A stretch of 64,000 nucleotides of DNA from Muscardinus avellanarius (GCA_963383645.1 OY726561.1:25338826-25402825), one strand, 5' to 3'; shown: positions 34,671-46,439, numbered from the stretch's first letter. Numbers and translations are program-made. The notes: generated by a model not told the origin, from the letters alone.

Positions 34671-34686
34671 AAAAATTACTGGTGTG

Positions 34687-35384
34687 TAAATTTTTTCTAA
34701 GGTGAAAAAATAATCATGAGGAAAAACTAAATAGTTATGAGACTAAATATGGGGTAAATCAGGTTTTTTTTTTATTTTTAGCTATCTGATCACTTTTGTT
34801 CCTTCCCTATTTTTCTCAGTTCCTTCACTATTTGTCTCTTTTGTAGACATTGCACACAACTATTGATATTCTTCCAAATCACCAATACTCCTTATGGTTA
34901 CTGGATTTGCTTGTACTATTTAATGGTTCAAAATATTTTCTGTCTCTCCCTGTAATAAAAATTTATATCCACACACCATAGATGCAAGGTGGAGTCATAT
35001 AAATTAACAGGCTTTAATTTGTTCAGCACACTAAGGATTGGGCAGGTCACACCCATTACCTATACTTATTTGTATATTTAATAAAAGGGAATTTGTTTAA
35101 AGATGCTTAGTATAGGCATGGATAAATTTTAGGAAAAACAGCTTTAAACATACAAAATATGTTTCTAAAACTAAAATATTAAAGTAGAAGATAAGATCGG
35201 TTGCTTGAAATTATGATAATTTAAGAAAATTAATTATAGATAAAAAAGAAACCAAAAAGACAGGACCAAAAGTTGCTTGCATTAAATAAGATAAAAAAAA
35301 TTGGTATTTTCACCCAATTTCAGTAAGTAAATAGTAAGATAAAGTGATAAAAGTTCAATGACCAGGTTAAAAATAATCTATATT
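34687..35384. other. unassigned AT-rich sequence
   Basis: I see no gene or identifiable repeat between the composite element and the next SINE. Confidence 0.4.
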
Positions 35385-35586
35385 GCCGGGCGTGGTTGCA
35401 CACTCTTTGTAATCCCTGTGCTTGGGAGGTGGAGACAGGAGGATAACGCAGGTTCAAAGCCAGCCTTGCTGCCTTAAGAGACCCCTGTTTCCAAATAAAA
35501 ACATAAACTAGGTCTGGGAGTGTAGCCCAGAGGTAGAAGGGCTTCCAGGAACCCCAGTACCACCAAAAAAAAAAAAAAAAAAAAAA
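35385..35586 (+). mobile_element. B1-dID SINE (compact)
   Basis: gccgggcgtggttgcacact, gtgcttgggaggtggaga, taggtctgggagtgtagccc, cagtaccacc and an A-run. Its final part is included in the direct duplication with 30031. Confidence 0.92.
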
Positions 35587-35768
35587 TCTATATTTACTGA
35601 AAATCTACTATATGGAAAGAGCTTAAAGTACAGTATTATGTTTCTTGTTTAATTTTCTCTCTTACTCTACTGTTACGTAAGTAAAGTGAGTCTCATAGAA
35701 AATAAAGTTGTGTAGATTTTCCTCCTCTTCAAGACTTGAATATATATATCAAGTCTCTTTAAGACTTG

Positions 35769-35816
<48 letters not shown>

Positions 35817-35910
35817 ACATATATATATTTTTCTAATGTAATACTCATTTAAGTAATGTGAATTAAGCTATAATCTTCATTTTGCAAATGAAGAAACTGG
35901 TAGATGACAA
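35524..35910 (+). repeat. direct duplication, copy 2 (partner 30031-30370)
   Basis: Nearly identical to copy 1 from agaagggcttccaggaacc through actgaaaatctactatatgg to aagaaactggtagatgacaa, apart from the microsatellite and a short segment (about 35830-35858) missing in copy 1. Flanks differ completely beyond the last shared bases. Confidence 0.85.
35771..35826. repeat. (CA)n microsatellite
   Basis: About 20 CA units followed by CATACACACATATATATA. Confidence 0.95.
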
Positions 35911-36129
35911 TTATGTAGTAATACTACTTAAATTCTAGGAAACAAAATTCAGGTGTGAATTCAACAAATAGTCCCCAAAACTCTTATGTCTAAATGCAGC
36001 ATAAACATAAGATTAATGATTACTTTTTTAATTGCTTGGAAAATGTGAAATAAAACTTTATGGAATATAATTGTCAATTAGAATGATGACATATAAATTG
36101 CTATGTAATACTAACTGTTGAAAAGAGTG

Positions 36130-36735
36130 TGAACTAAGGGAATTCAATGCTGACAGAAATTTTAATTTTAAAAATTTCACTACAAAACAATTTAACAGTA
36201 TCTACTAAAGTTAAACCTGTCCATGGCTAAGGCACCAGCAATTCTATCTCTGTATATATATGAAATAGCTATGGACATAAATAATTATAAAAATTGTTAA
36301 AAATACAATATTAGATGAAAACTGGAGGCATCAGCATACTTATTAATAAGAGAATGGATAAGAATTTTTTTCATATAAATGAACATTAAACAAAAATACA
36401 AGCAATGAAACTTTTACATTCTAATAACATTGATAAACTCCATAATGTTGTATAAAATATGTCAAACAAAATGAGAGTACATTCCTATGATTCTATCAAT
36501 AAAATTGCAAAATACTTGATGTAAAATCATGGTGCTATGACAATTCAATTAAAATCACAGGGGCTTTCTTGTGAGGAGTGTGTATCTAGAGTGTTTACAA
36601 TGTTCTGTTTCTTGACCTTGTGTATATGTTAGTGTTCATTTAGAATTGATTAATTGCATTGTAAATAAAATTTGTATAATTTTATTATGTATATTTCATG
36701 TTTAAACTTTTTCTATTGCTCTGCATTTGCTCCAT
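36130..36735 (+). mobile_element. ancient LINE-1 (L1M-type) 3' end
   Basis: caccagcaattctatctctg, ttaataagagaatggataag, tacattcctatgattctatc, acaatgttctgtttcttgac and the terminal aattgcattgtaaataaaat follow the order of the old mammalian L1 ORF2 end and 3' UTR. Confidence 0.7.
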
Positions 36736-37589
36736 ATATTTTTAAACCTGTAAAATAAGTAATTTTTGCTACATAATTTTCATGATTTAAATTATCAGTA
36801 TCTGAATACTCTATCATCAATGATACAATGACATATGTAAATTGTATGTAATAAAAACTGCATTAGCCTCAAGTCTCTAACTCATTTCTATTTGCTTTGA
36901 TATTTCTCTCTGGTTTATGTGAATTTTGAAAGTTGACTAGGATTAGATTTATTTCAATTCAATTTTGTCACTTCTTGTCACTGGATACTTCAGTTCATTT
37001 ACATTTCAATAATTTTTGGACGATTTGATCTATTTTACTTTGCCCTTTTCTTACATGGACTTTTAGAAAATCACACTGCAATATTGTCCAGAATCATATA
37101 TATGCTTTTTGTATGTCCTTGAATGTGCAACAGCCTGCACCTCTATCTCTTGTTGGAAGACTGTTTGGAAGACTATAATCAGGCTAGGGCAATACACTAG
37201 GCACAATGCAGAATTAGTAGCACCAGAGGATTTCTGAAATACAGCACATCTTGAGACTCTCAAAAAAAATTGATGAACATTCAACTTGAAAGATTAGATT
37301 GCTGAGACTTCTGAAAATCACATCCTGGCTTTCTTTCCTTCCTTTCTCTGTCTTTTATCCCTCCACTACATGCAGGTTTATTTTGTTAAAAAAATAATCA
37401 CTATCATAAGACTATTCATTATAGGTTCTGCTTCTGTGGAAGTGGACCTAAGATGATTATTTATTTTCCTCTCTTCTGCCTTTTCCTTTGTTGTTTCAGT
37501 TTTTTGCCTTGCTTTGTTTTTTCTTTAATCAACTTCTCACATTCTACATTTTGTAAATGATATACTTTATTTCTAAGTTTTTTTCAAAG

Positions 37590-37810
37590 ATATGAAATAT
37601 GTTTTTATTGAAAATTATAGTCTCACATTATAATGTAAATTATGCTGACAGTGACCTACATGCACAACGCACATGGTAGGCACCTCCTCAACCTCGCCAC
37701 CTTCCCCCTTCCTAATATAAAGTACTGTGATTGACATTAATATTTTCACATATGTATACATAGTCAATTGTAGTAATTTCATTAATCATTCCTTCCCTTC
37801 CCTTAGATCA
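37590..37810 (-). mobile_element. LINE-1 3' UTR, reverse strand
   Basis: gtttttattgaaaattatag, tctcacattataatgtaaat, catggtaggcacctcc, attttcacatatgtataca mirror the 3' UTR of the plus-strand L1 at 11870-12045. Confidence 0.65.
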
Positions 37811-38810
37811 CTTTCCTGGCTTCACTGAGATTTTTCTCCATTATCTGGAGTAATGGCTATCTAATATATTTGATTTTTGGCTGATCTGAAGAATTTAAAG
37901 TTAAAAAATATCTATTTCCCATGTGATATAAGAAAGAAAATACATCACAAAATGTAATATCAATCATCATTCTTTGTGCTGCACTTAGTGTTTTTTGTAT
38001 TTTTATTTCTGTTTTTTTCTTCTCTGCCTATATAAATAATAATACAGTAACATTCAAAAAGATCAACTTCTAGATTTTTTCATATACTTTTTGTTTCTTT
38101 TCTCATTAGTGTTTATTGCTAAATTTTGTACTTTTTTTTTACTTAAGAGTATTCTTAAATTTTTTTTCAAGGGATATTTTGTAAGTATTATGATGCCTAA
38201 TTCCCCTTTAATTAGATGTTCTATTTTATTTTATAGTCTGACTCCTGACTCTGGAATTGGGTCCTATGGTTTCAAGTTTCATGAAAATATGTGATTTGTA
38301 GGACACAAGACTCTATTGAGATAGGACTTTTCCCTCAGAAGCCATCTCTAATACATTTGAACTACTGAGGTTACACTATCTCATCATTTTACTAAATCCC
38401 TTTTACAAATACTTTTATTTTCCTTTTGTCTTAAAGGTATCTTTTTGCATTTTCTCAATTGTGTATATATGAGAGTAATCATAGGTCCACTTTTGCCATG
38501 GGTCATATACACACAAGCTCATAACAATTGCCTTTTTTCACATTTCTGACATGATACTCAAGAGGCCTCACAGGAGCTATGTCATTATTTTGACAAATTT
38601 TTCAGTCAATATTCTTGCTATCAGCTCTACCTTTTTAACTGCACCAAAAATCAAAATTCCATAAAATCAAAATAATGTGTTTTTTTAAAAAGGGAAGAAA
38701 CAATGTTCACTGGCAAAGCAATTTCACATATATGTAACTAACTCATCCTCTCCCTGAAGTTGATAGTAACAAGGTGTTTAGAATGTATGGGTGAAAGCAA
38801 ACTGAGTTAG
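37811..38810. other. unassigned AT-rich sequence
   Basis: T-rich sequence with no recognisable gene; part may belong to old repeats. Confidence 0.35.

Positions 38811-38811
<1 letters not shown>

Positions 38812-38858
<47 letters not shown>
38812..38858. repeat. (GT)n microsatellite
   Basis: About 23 uninterrupted GT units. Confidence 0.95.
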
Positions 38859-38860
<2 letters not shown>

Positions 38861-39241
38861 AACGGTATGATGCTAAGTTCTAACAAATGCTTATATCCCC
38901 TCCATAAGGTTTGGGAAGCTACTGACGCTAATTTGTTTTAGTATAAAGATAGAATTTACTATAAAAATTTCTTTTAATTGAATATGCAATATTTGCTTCA
39001 GTTTCCCCTTTTCTATGATTTTCTTATAGAATTATAAATATATAAATCCCCTTTTCTATAGCTGGTTTCTCTTTTGTATGTTATTTGCTTCAAGCAAGTT
39101 AGAACCAAGTTATCATGGCCTAGAAGTTTGATTTTTAAAAACTGGTGATCTGATGTAAATATATTAATTTAAAATTCCAGAAGACAATTTTTTTTTAATT
39201 TTGTAATTCTAGTGAATATACCTGATAAAATCAGTGTTTGC

Positions 39242-39438
39242 GGCCGGGCGTGGTGGTGCACGCTTGTAATCCCTGCGTCTGGGAGGCAGAGACGGGAGGA
39301 TCTCGCAGGTTTGAAGCCAGCCGCGCACGCTGGCTTAGGAGACCCTGTTTCCAAATAAAAATGTAAAACAATAGGTCTGGGAGTGTAGCCCGGAGGTAGA
39401 AGGGCTTCCATGAACCCCAGTACCACCACAAAAAAAAG
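39242..39438 (+). mobile_element. B1-dID SINE (compact)
   Basis: gccgggcgtggtggtgcacg, gtttgaagccagccgcgc, acaataggtctgggagtgta, gaaccccagtaccacc plus a short A tail. High similarity to the subfamily consensus suggests a recent insertion. Confidence 0.93.
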
Positions 39439-41350
39439 AAAAAGTTTGCTATTAAATGTCTTAAAACTTGCATTAATTATAATGCCTATATATTAATTAT
39501 ACATTAATGTCTATACTATTACATAATGCTTAAGGTACGACAACTAGAACTAATTAATCAACTCTTATTTTCTACCTAAAAAGTTATTTTGGTTTATCCT
39601 TTAATCTTTACTATATAAGGTTTATTATTTTTTCTTACAATTAAAATCTATTCTTAAAAATAATCAAAGTGTCCTGAGAAGAAATCAGCGCTTGAGCTTC
39701 ATACTATAGCTAGGACTTAAGTATATAACTCATTCATGTAAAACTGTAAGCAGAAAATTTCAAACATTAATATTAAAGAATTTCACATAACTATAATAGC
39801 AATACTGCTATTTAAAAAATTATCTGTAATTGTATTAGGTAAAGCTACTTGTAATTAACTATCAATTATAAAAACTCTCCAGCTGACAAATTTGTCATTA
39901 TTTTTATCAAAGATGTTTCTATAAAATGTGACATTGTTGTTGGATACCTGAAATATGATTTTCTTACTATACCACAATACTTTTTAAAACATAACATTAT
40001 GAAATAATTAGGGGTCATAACATTGTTAAATTACTATTTACCTAAATGAACAGAAGGAATAGATGACAATAAGGATAAAATCCTACATCTGTGTTTTTAA
40101 AAAATTAATTGTAAACTAATTATAAATTATAATTTACATTGCACTTTGGGAAATTTTGAGTTAAAGACTTGCAATTTTTCTTCTATAACAAGAGAGGTGA
40201 CCTCAGCCTTCACTGAGTGCTTGTAGGAAACATTTAGCACAGCAAAATTACAAGAGCATCCCAGGAGAAAATGAACTGCCATTGATACCAATGCCCTGTA
40301 CAGAATAGCAACTTCAAACCACATTTTTACCTTTGTTAAAGAATTGAGATAGAACTGATTAACTCCAAACTAATCAAAAGACTTGGCCAAGACACTAAGT
40401 GGGATAGTCTCAAAGCTTTTTTTAGACAAAAGTAATCAAGAATCTGTACCTTGCTAATGAATTTTATCATAAGATTCTAAAATCTCTGTATACTTAGTCA
40501 AAGGTGTTATTTCAAAGATATAGGTTGTCCTTAGCTTCTTTTGTACTGTGTTCTTGCTTTATACAATGATCCTCGTAAAGAGTTTTAAAGATTTTTTTTC
40601 AAAAGTTCTCAACAATAGAATTCAGAGGGTATGCTAAGGACTTTAATTTAAAAAAAATCTAAGGAGTAGAAAAATTGCAAAGTCACATACAAAGAAGAAC
40701 ATATTTACTTAATTATATGTTAAGATCTGTGATTTTGCAAAAGGTCACATGCAAAAATAAAAATGTCACAATCAAAACAAAAAATAAATTTAAATTATTT
40801 AGAACTAAAAAGCTTCTTGCGTTCATATTTTCAAAAGTACTATTTTTGAAAAACCACTGAGTTTAAGCACAATATTTTTATGAATATCATCATGTTTTTA
40901 GTGCTTACATCACAGTCTGTTAAGTAAATTCAATCCATATTAATTGCAGAGCTCACAGAAATAAATAACTTCATTCAAATCTAAGTTCCTACTTTCCAAA
41001 TATTTTTAAAGAAAGTTAATATGAGCATTTTGATTAAAATGGTGATGCCAAATTCACCAAACCCCTTTTTAAATATTGGTAATTACAAGAAAAATTATAA
41101 AGGCAAAGTTCAACATAATTTTCGGTATTGCTGTTTTGCTCCTTAGCAATGTGTCTTTATTACCAACTCTTATTTACAGGTGGGAAGAATCCATTTGGTT
41201 TAATATAAGCAAAAATCCACAAGGTTCTACAAGGATATGCAGTTTTCAGTAAGACCTCAAAATGGGACTGACACCATGACCAGTGGTTTAATCTGCCCCT
41301 CCCCAAGTTACTGAAACACTTTCAGCTTTTATTTCTTCCCACACATACTT
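39439..41350. other. unassigned AT-rich sequence
   Basis: About 1.9 kb with no gene, SINE or recent L1 that I can identify. Confidence 0.4.
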
Positions 41351-41353
41351 TGT

Positions 41354-41625
41354 TTTATTTATTTATTTATTTAATTTATTCATTTTTAATTAAATTTATT
41401 TATTTATTTATTATTTATTTAATTAATTTATTTATTTAATTTTGGTGGTACTGGGGTTCCTGGAAACCTTTCTACCTCCGGGATATGCTCCCAGACCTAT
41501 TTTATACTTTTTTATTTGGAAACAAGGTTTCTTAAGCCAACAAGGCTGGCTTCGAACCTGTGCGATCCTCCTGTCTCTGCCTCCCAAGAGCGGGGATTGC
41601 AATCATTCGCTACCATGCCCGGTGT
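41354..41625 (-). mobile_element. B1-dID SINE (compact) with long TTTA tail
   Basis: Tail (TTTA)n with variants at 41354-41440, then ttggtggtactggggttcct, gacctattttatactttt, ttcgaacctgtgcgatcctc, ending gctaccatgcccggt. Confidence 0.9.
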
Positions 41626-41629
41626 TACT

Positions 41630-42730
41630 TGGAATTATATTTTTATACTAGAGTTATTTGGAGATTTTTCAGTTATCTTTCTATAATTGATATGTAGTTC
41701 AGCTTTACTTTGATCAGAACATATATTGCACTATTTCTATCTTTTGAAATAATATAAAGTGTGATTTATGACTAAGTATGTGATCTATATTGGTCAATAT
41801 TACATGTGAAGTTGACAAGAATGTGTTATTTTGCTGTTGATTGATGACATATTTTGACAATGTTAATTGAATGGAGCAATTACATAATGGTTTGAGTCAA
41901 CTATATTCTTATTGATGTTATAGTTGTTTATATAAAAAATAATTTACTTTTGATGGTACTAGGAACTGAACCTAGGGGCATTCTACTTCTGAGCTACCAC
42001 CCTGGCCCTATTATATATTTTTGTTTTGAAACAACGTTTTTCTATGTTGTTGAGGCCTCCAATCTGGGATTCTCCTGTCTCAGCTTCCCAAGAACTGGCA
42101 TTACAGACATGTGCTACCATTTCTGGCTACATTTATTTATTTGATTATTTATAAAGAGATTTAATGAATTTTGACATGAGAGTGCATTTGTCTATTTTCC
42201 CTTTCAGATTTATATTTTTGGTTTGAAGTATTTTGGTATTTTGGTGTTAGTTATGTACTCATTTAAGATTTGTATGTATTCTTGGATAACCTACACTTAT
42301 ATTGTGATACAATGCACTTTATCACTGATATTTTTACTATATAATCTTCTTTGTTTTAAATTAACATAGCAATTGCAGCTTTTTTATTAGTGTTCCCATG
42401 ATAAAACTTTCTTTTTTTATTTTCATTTTCTAACCTATCAGAGCCTGCCAAAGTGTATTTAATTTCTCTGTATCGTAATTTCTCTGGTTCTTTGTGATAT
42501 ATAGCTCCGAACATCTTAAACAATAGTGCTTGCATCTTCTCTTTCTTCTTTATTTCCAATAACACAGCTCAGCATAATTTACAAGATTTTCAGCAGACTT
42601 TTTCAAGGATGGGTCTTTGTTCTCTGGGAAAGTTCCTTGTTGTGTTATTTTTAGATTTTTGCTTCATTTCATGTCTAGTATTCTCCAAATTTTCCACAGT
42701 TATTTTACATGATTTATACATTCTAACCTA
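41630..42730 (-). mobile_element. LINE-1 ORF2 (endonuclease part), reverse strand, SINE-interrupted
   Basis: Reverse-strand L1 landmarks: actttgatcagaacatatat, atgtgatctatattggtca, gacaagaatgtgttattttg, then after the SINE tgtgttcc-type sequence (ttattagtgttcccatgata) and ttttcattttctaacctatc. These are the antisense of the early ORF2 region. Diverged, with no open frame. Confidence 0.7.
41943..42132 (-). mobile_element. old B1-dID SINE inside the L1
   Basis: ttgatggtactaggaactga, ctgagctaccaccctggccc, tttgaaacaacgtttttcta, tctcctgtctcagcttcc, ending gctaccatttctggct. Confidence 0.85.
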
Positions 42731-42771
42731 CTTAGTATATTAGCTTGTTTTTTTTAAAAATAACAAGTCAC

Positions 42772-42777
42772 TGAATC

Positions 42778-42809
<32 letters not shown>

Positions 42810-42818
42810 GAATCTTTC
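42772..42818 (-). mobile_element. tail-only T-rich insertion flanked by a direct repeat
   Basis: tgaatctttc occurs at 42772-42781 and 42809-42818, bracketing 27 bp of ttttcttttc and pure T. This looks like a target-site duplication around a reverse-oriented poly(A) remnant; replication slippage in the T/C tract could also produce it. Confidence 0.45.
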
Positions 42819-42894
42819 ATGTCTAATATTTGGGAGAGAGAAAAGTACCTGAAGGCAATTTTTTTGTTATTGTCAGTCAAGTGCTTTTTTCCCC

Positions 42895-43012
42895 TAAGTT
42901 TTAGTGGTGCATTGTCATTGTATATGATAGTAAGATTTATAATGATACATTAATATATTCACATGGCATTATTTAGTTTGTTTTCTTCCCCATATCACCT
43001 TTTCCTTTCCGT
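42895..43012 (-). mobile_element. LINE-1 3' end fragment, reverse strand
   Basis: ttagtggtgcattgtcattg, tatatgatagtaagattt, taatatattcacatggc resemble the antisense L1 terminus (tattggtgcattgtaat...). Diverged. Confidence 0.5.
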
Positions 43013-43479
43013 CCTCTCTCTTGCTGCATGACCCAGAAATTTATCCTGAAGTCTTGTTTCTTTATCTTAGGTTGAGAACCATCAGACTTGCTGCTTTTCC
43101 ATATTTTGGACTTTCCTACATAGCTATTTTTCTTAACCAAGGTTTCTAGTGTTGGTATAAGAACCCACCTATTTATATTCTAGAACAAGAAATGTGGAAA
43201 TAATTTCTTCTTTAATTTTTTGTTAATATTTTTGTTTTTTTCTATATTAATTTAATGACTTTTACATTGTCTGGCTTATTACTTTATCAACTCATTAGGA
43301 AATTTGTGGAAGGGATGTGAAAATCAATTTTGTAATATTGTTGTAGGCAGAATCTGACAATTACTTTTTTATCATTATTTGCAATTTTTGTATAAAAAAC
43401 ATGCAAGATAATAGTCTAAGTAGAAATTTCAGTTTTATAAATAGGCTAGAAGCCAAATTTTTCTTTTTTTTCCAATTTT

Positions 43480-44170
43480 TGTTTTAAAATAACTGTTGAC
43501 TTACACAAAAGTTGAAAAACCTTAAGACAGAATTGACTATAGAACTTTCAGTTATTTACCCCTGAACTTAGTATAACCACAATCATATGATAGCAAGCAC
43601 GCCATATCAAAGAAACGCTATCATTGTTAGAGTACCATTTATTAAACTTACTATCATATCCAAATTTTAATTCTTTTTTCTTAAATATTCCTCTGTTTTA
43701 AGACTCCATCTTGCCTTTAGTTGTGCATCATTAGTATCCCCCAATGGGGACCAATTTCTCAGTCTTTCTATAAATATCTTGATTTTGATTATCTTTAGGA
43801 GAGTTAATAAGGTTATTTTTGTATTGTTTTGTTTTTTCCTGAATGTTCATCAACATTAGAATTTTTGTTGTTGTTGTTTTGTTGTGTGTGTACAACATGA
43901 TTTCAATTGATGTCCATTTTTGGCAAGCATCTCATAGAAGAATGTGCTGTCCTCATATCCTCTCTGGGGTACTAGACATTAATATGTTTTCTTACTAATG
44001 ATGTGACCACTATGTTTTTAATGATATCAGTGTTCTTCCCTTTATAAGTAATATGTATCATTGGACTATACTTTGAGATCATTCAAATATTTTTTTCCTG
44101 AACTTTCTCCTACTGGTTTTAACATCCACTAGAATTGGTATTGCAGTAACCATCAGTTCTACATGGCATT
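43480..44170 (-). mobile_element. ancient LINE-1 (L1M-type) 3' UTR, reverse strand
   Basis: taccatttattaaacttact, atcatatccaaattttaatt, tccatcttgcctttagttg, gaccaatttctcagtctttc, tatactttgagatcattcaa, ttttaacatccactagaatt are characteristic of the old mammalian L1 3' UTR. The same family occurs in plus orientation at about 62440-62980. Confidence 0.8.
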
Positions 44171-44260
44171 GTTTTAAACTATAGTTATTGCTACTTAAAA
44201 GTTTATTTTGTGCTGTTTAGGTAAAAATACTGTATCTTCTTTAAAATCAAAGATGAAGTT

Positions 44261-44261
<1 letters not shown>

Positions 44262-44303
<42 letters not shown>

Positions 44304-44515
44304 TATCTTTTTGGTGGTACTGGGGTTCCTGGAAGCCCTTCTACCTCTGGGATACACTCCCACGGGCTACACTCCCAGACCTATTTTTTAACTTTTTTTT
44401 ATGTGGAAACAGGGTCTCTTAAGCCAGCCAGGCTTAAGAGAATCAGCGGGATCCTCCTGTCTCCACCTCCCAAGCACAGGGATTACAAGTTTGCGCCACC
44501 CCGCCCTGCAAGGAC
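44262..44515 (-). mobile_element. B1-dID SINE (compact) with TTTA tail and small internal duplication
   Basis: (TTTA)n at 44262-44304, then ggtggtactggggttcctgg. The segment gggatacactccca is followed by a repeated gggctacactcccag (44348-44378), so the ID half is partly doubled. Ends gccaccccgccctgc. Confidence 0.9.
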
Positions 44516-44555
44516 AAAGTTTTAATGCAACTACTTTAAAAAATAGTTATAAAAC

Positions 44556-44690
44556 AGCCAGGCATGATAGTGTATACATGTAATCTCAGTGTTTGGGAGG
44601 CTGAGACAGGAGGATCACAGGTTCCAGGGCTCTGGCTGTAGCTTAGAGGCAGAATGTCCCTGGGTTCAATATTCAGTGCCACAAAAAAGA
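44556..44690 (+). mobile_element. B1-dID SINE with central deletion
   Basis: agccaggcatgatagtgtat, gaggctgagacaggagga, tcacaggttcc runs straight into agggctctggctgtagctta. The end of the B1 half and the linker are missing (135 bp instead of about 200). Confidence 0.85.
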
Positions 44691-44742
44691 AAGAAAATAG
44701 TAAAATATCAGAGTCAAGGTGAGTAAACAAAAAATAAACCAT

Positions 44743-45048
44743 AAATTTTAACCTATGCCCTCAGTGCTAGTTATTAAAAATTAGGTATCTGGGGGACACA
44801 ATAACTTAATATTTTTGTTTTTACATTAAACAGAGAACATTTCTTCTTTAGTTGAATTTATAATCCAAATTTACAAAAGCCCTTTGTTGAAACTTAAATT
44901 TTAACCTATGCCCTCAGTGCTAGTTATTAAAAATTAGGTATCTGGGGGACACAATAACTTAATATTTTTGTTTTTACATTAAACAGAGAACATTTCTTCT
45001 TTAGTTGAATTTATAATCCAAATTTACAAAAGCCCTTTGATGAAACTT
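44743..45048 (+). repeat. 153-bp tandem duplication, near-identical copies
   Basis: 44743-44895 and 44896-45048 both begin aaattttaacctatgccctc and end with aaagccctttgNtgaaactt. The only difference I see is t/a near the end (tttgttgaaac against tttgatgaaac). Period is exactly 153 bp. A recent local duplication or assembly artefact. Confidence 0.93.
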
Positions 45049-45582
45049 TTATGATTTCCAACTGTATTACATACATATAAGTGATATTCTGCTGATTCTA
45101 ATTACATTCTCAAATAATATTGAAAATATAATTGTTCAAAATGTTTACCTGTATATTCTAAAATACACATAGTAATCTACACAGGATCATCATGTTTACC
45201 ATAAGATTATGCCTAATCCTACTGTATTACTCGATAGCCTCAGGTGTTTACAGAAACATTTATATAAGAAATGTTTTTATTATGCATTTTTAAAATTTGG
45301 AATTCAATTTTTAAAAGCCCAATTTTTAAGGAAAGAATGACTATGTACTACTCCTTTTTAAGTAGTGTTATATCTTCTTCTGGTTAATATCATGGTCAAT
45401 ATTTAAAGGTTTCTAAAGTCTTCCAACTTAGATATCCCAATATCTTGTGAGCTCTATAATTGTAAAATACTACAGGAAGGACCCAAGGACCCTTTACGGT
45501 TTCCCGAACATAAAAACAAGGAAATTGATGTTACTTCAATCTACAAAATATCTTTACATCTTATTAGTTAAAAATACTTAAG

Positions 45583-45828
45583 CCAGGCATGGTGGCGTAC
45601 ACTTGTAATTCCCGAGCTTGGGAGGCTGAGACAGGAAGATTGCACAGGTTCGAAGCCTGCCTCAGCTACTTAGTGAGGCTCTCAGCATCTTAGTGAGACC
45701 CTTATTCCAAATAAAACATAGAAAAGGTCTAGGAGTATAACCCCGAGGTAGAAAGCCTCTGGGTTCTACCCCCAGTACCACCAAAAAATAAAAAAACAAA
45801 TAAAAATAAATAAAAATAAAAATACTTG
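45583..45828 (+). mobile_element. B1-dID SINE (long subfamily)
   Basis: gccaggcatggtggcgtaca, caggttcgaagcctgcc, ctcagctacttagtgaggct, ctcagcatcttagtgagacc, aggagtataaccccgaggta, cagtaccacc, then an A-rich (AAATA)n tail. A clean example of the subfamily keeping the middle segment. Confidence 0.93.
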
Positions 45829-46439
45829 TTAGTACCACACTCAATATATAAAACTGAATATCAAAAAGATAGCCCTAGTATTTTCTATGTTTAAAACTGC
45901 TTCTTTCCTCTTGCTTTGTTCCTAAAACCTGAAAATTACCACTCTGTATGATTCAAGATTTTTATACATATTTTCAATAAGGATTCTAAACTGTAGTTTA
46001 CAATTTAAAACAATTAACTGTAATTGTTTTATTTTATAATGCTGGATTTATAAAATGAGTTAAAATGTCCCTTCATTTTATATTTTCTATAGGATATTGG
46101 GTTAACTAAGTATTTATTATTTTGTAAAGTTTGAGAAAAATGATTGGGTACAAGCATTTGTTCCTAAGGATTTATTTTAGGTAAAAATTATTCATACCCT
46201 CTATTTTTTTCTTAATAGATATAACTGCTTTTTTATATCAATATACAATTTATATTTTAAGACTTATTTTACCTATGTATTGTTTTGGAGTTTGTTGCTT
46301 AATTTCTGAATACATGGAGATTTTTCTATAATTTTCCTGTTATATAATTATAATGTTAACAGTGACATATAACCAGATCGTAAAACGTAAATTTCTGTTT
46401 AATTTGTACTTTAGTTTCTCCTTTTTATGATTTTACAAT

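Larger units (their letters stand above)
31566..34686 (+). mobile_element. SVA-like composite retrotransposon with VNTR and L1-type 3' end
   Basis: A perfect 16-bp TSD, aaaaattactggtgtg, lies at 31566-31581 and 34671-34686; the element is 31582-34670 (3,089 bp). Parts in order: two CpG-rich 79-bp units (31585-31788); about 480 bp of non-repetitive sequence; about 2.0 kb of 50-bp tandem repeats (about 32270-34265); an L1-like 3' UTR (about 34266-34630) with a G-rich gggatggagggagggggagg tract; and an A-rich tail. The TSD starts in AAAA after TTG/GA-type sequence, compatible with L1 endonuclease. No reverse transcriptase is encoded, so mobilisation would depend on L1 in trans. It could instead be an internally deleted L1 whose 5' UTR includes the VNTR. 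Insertion and architecture are directly visible; novelty is inferred. Confidence 0.85.
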
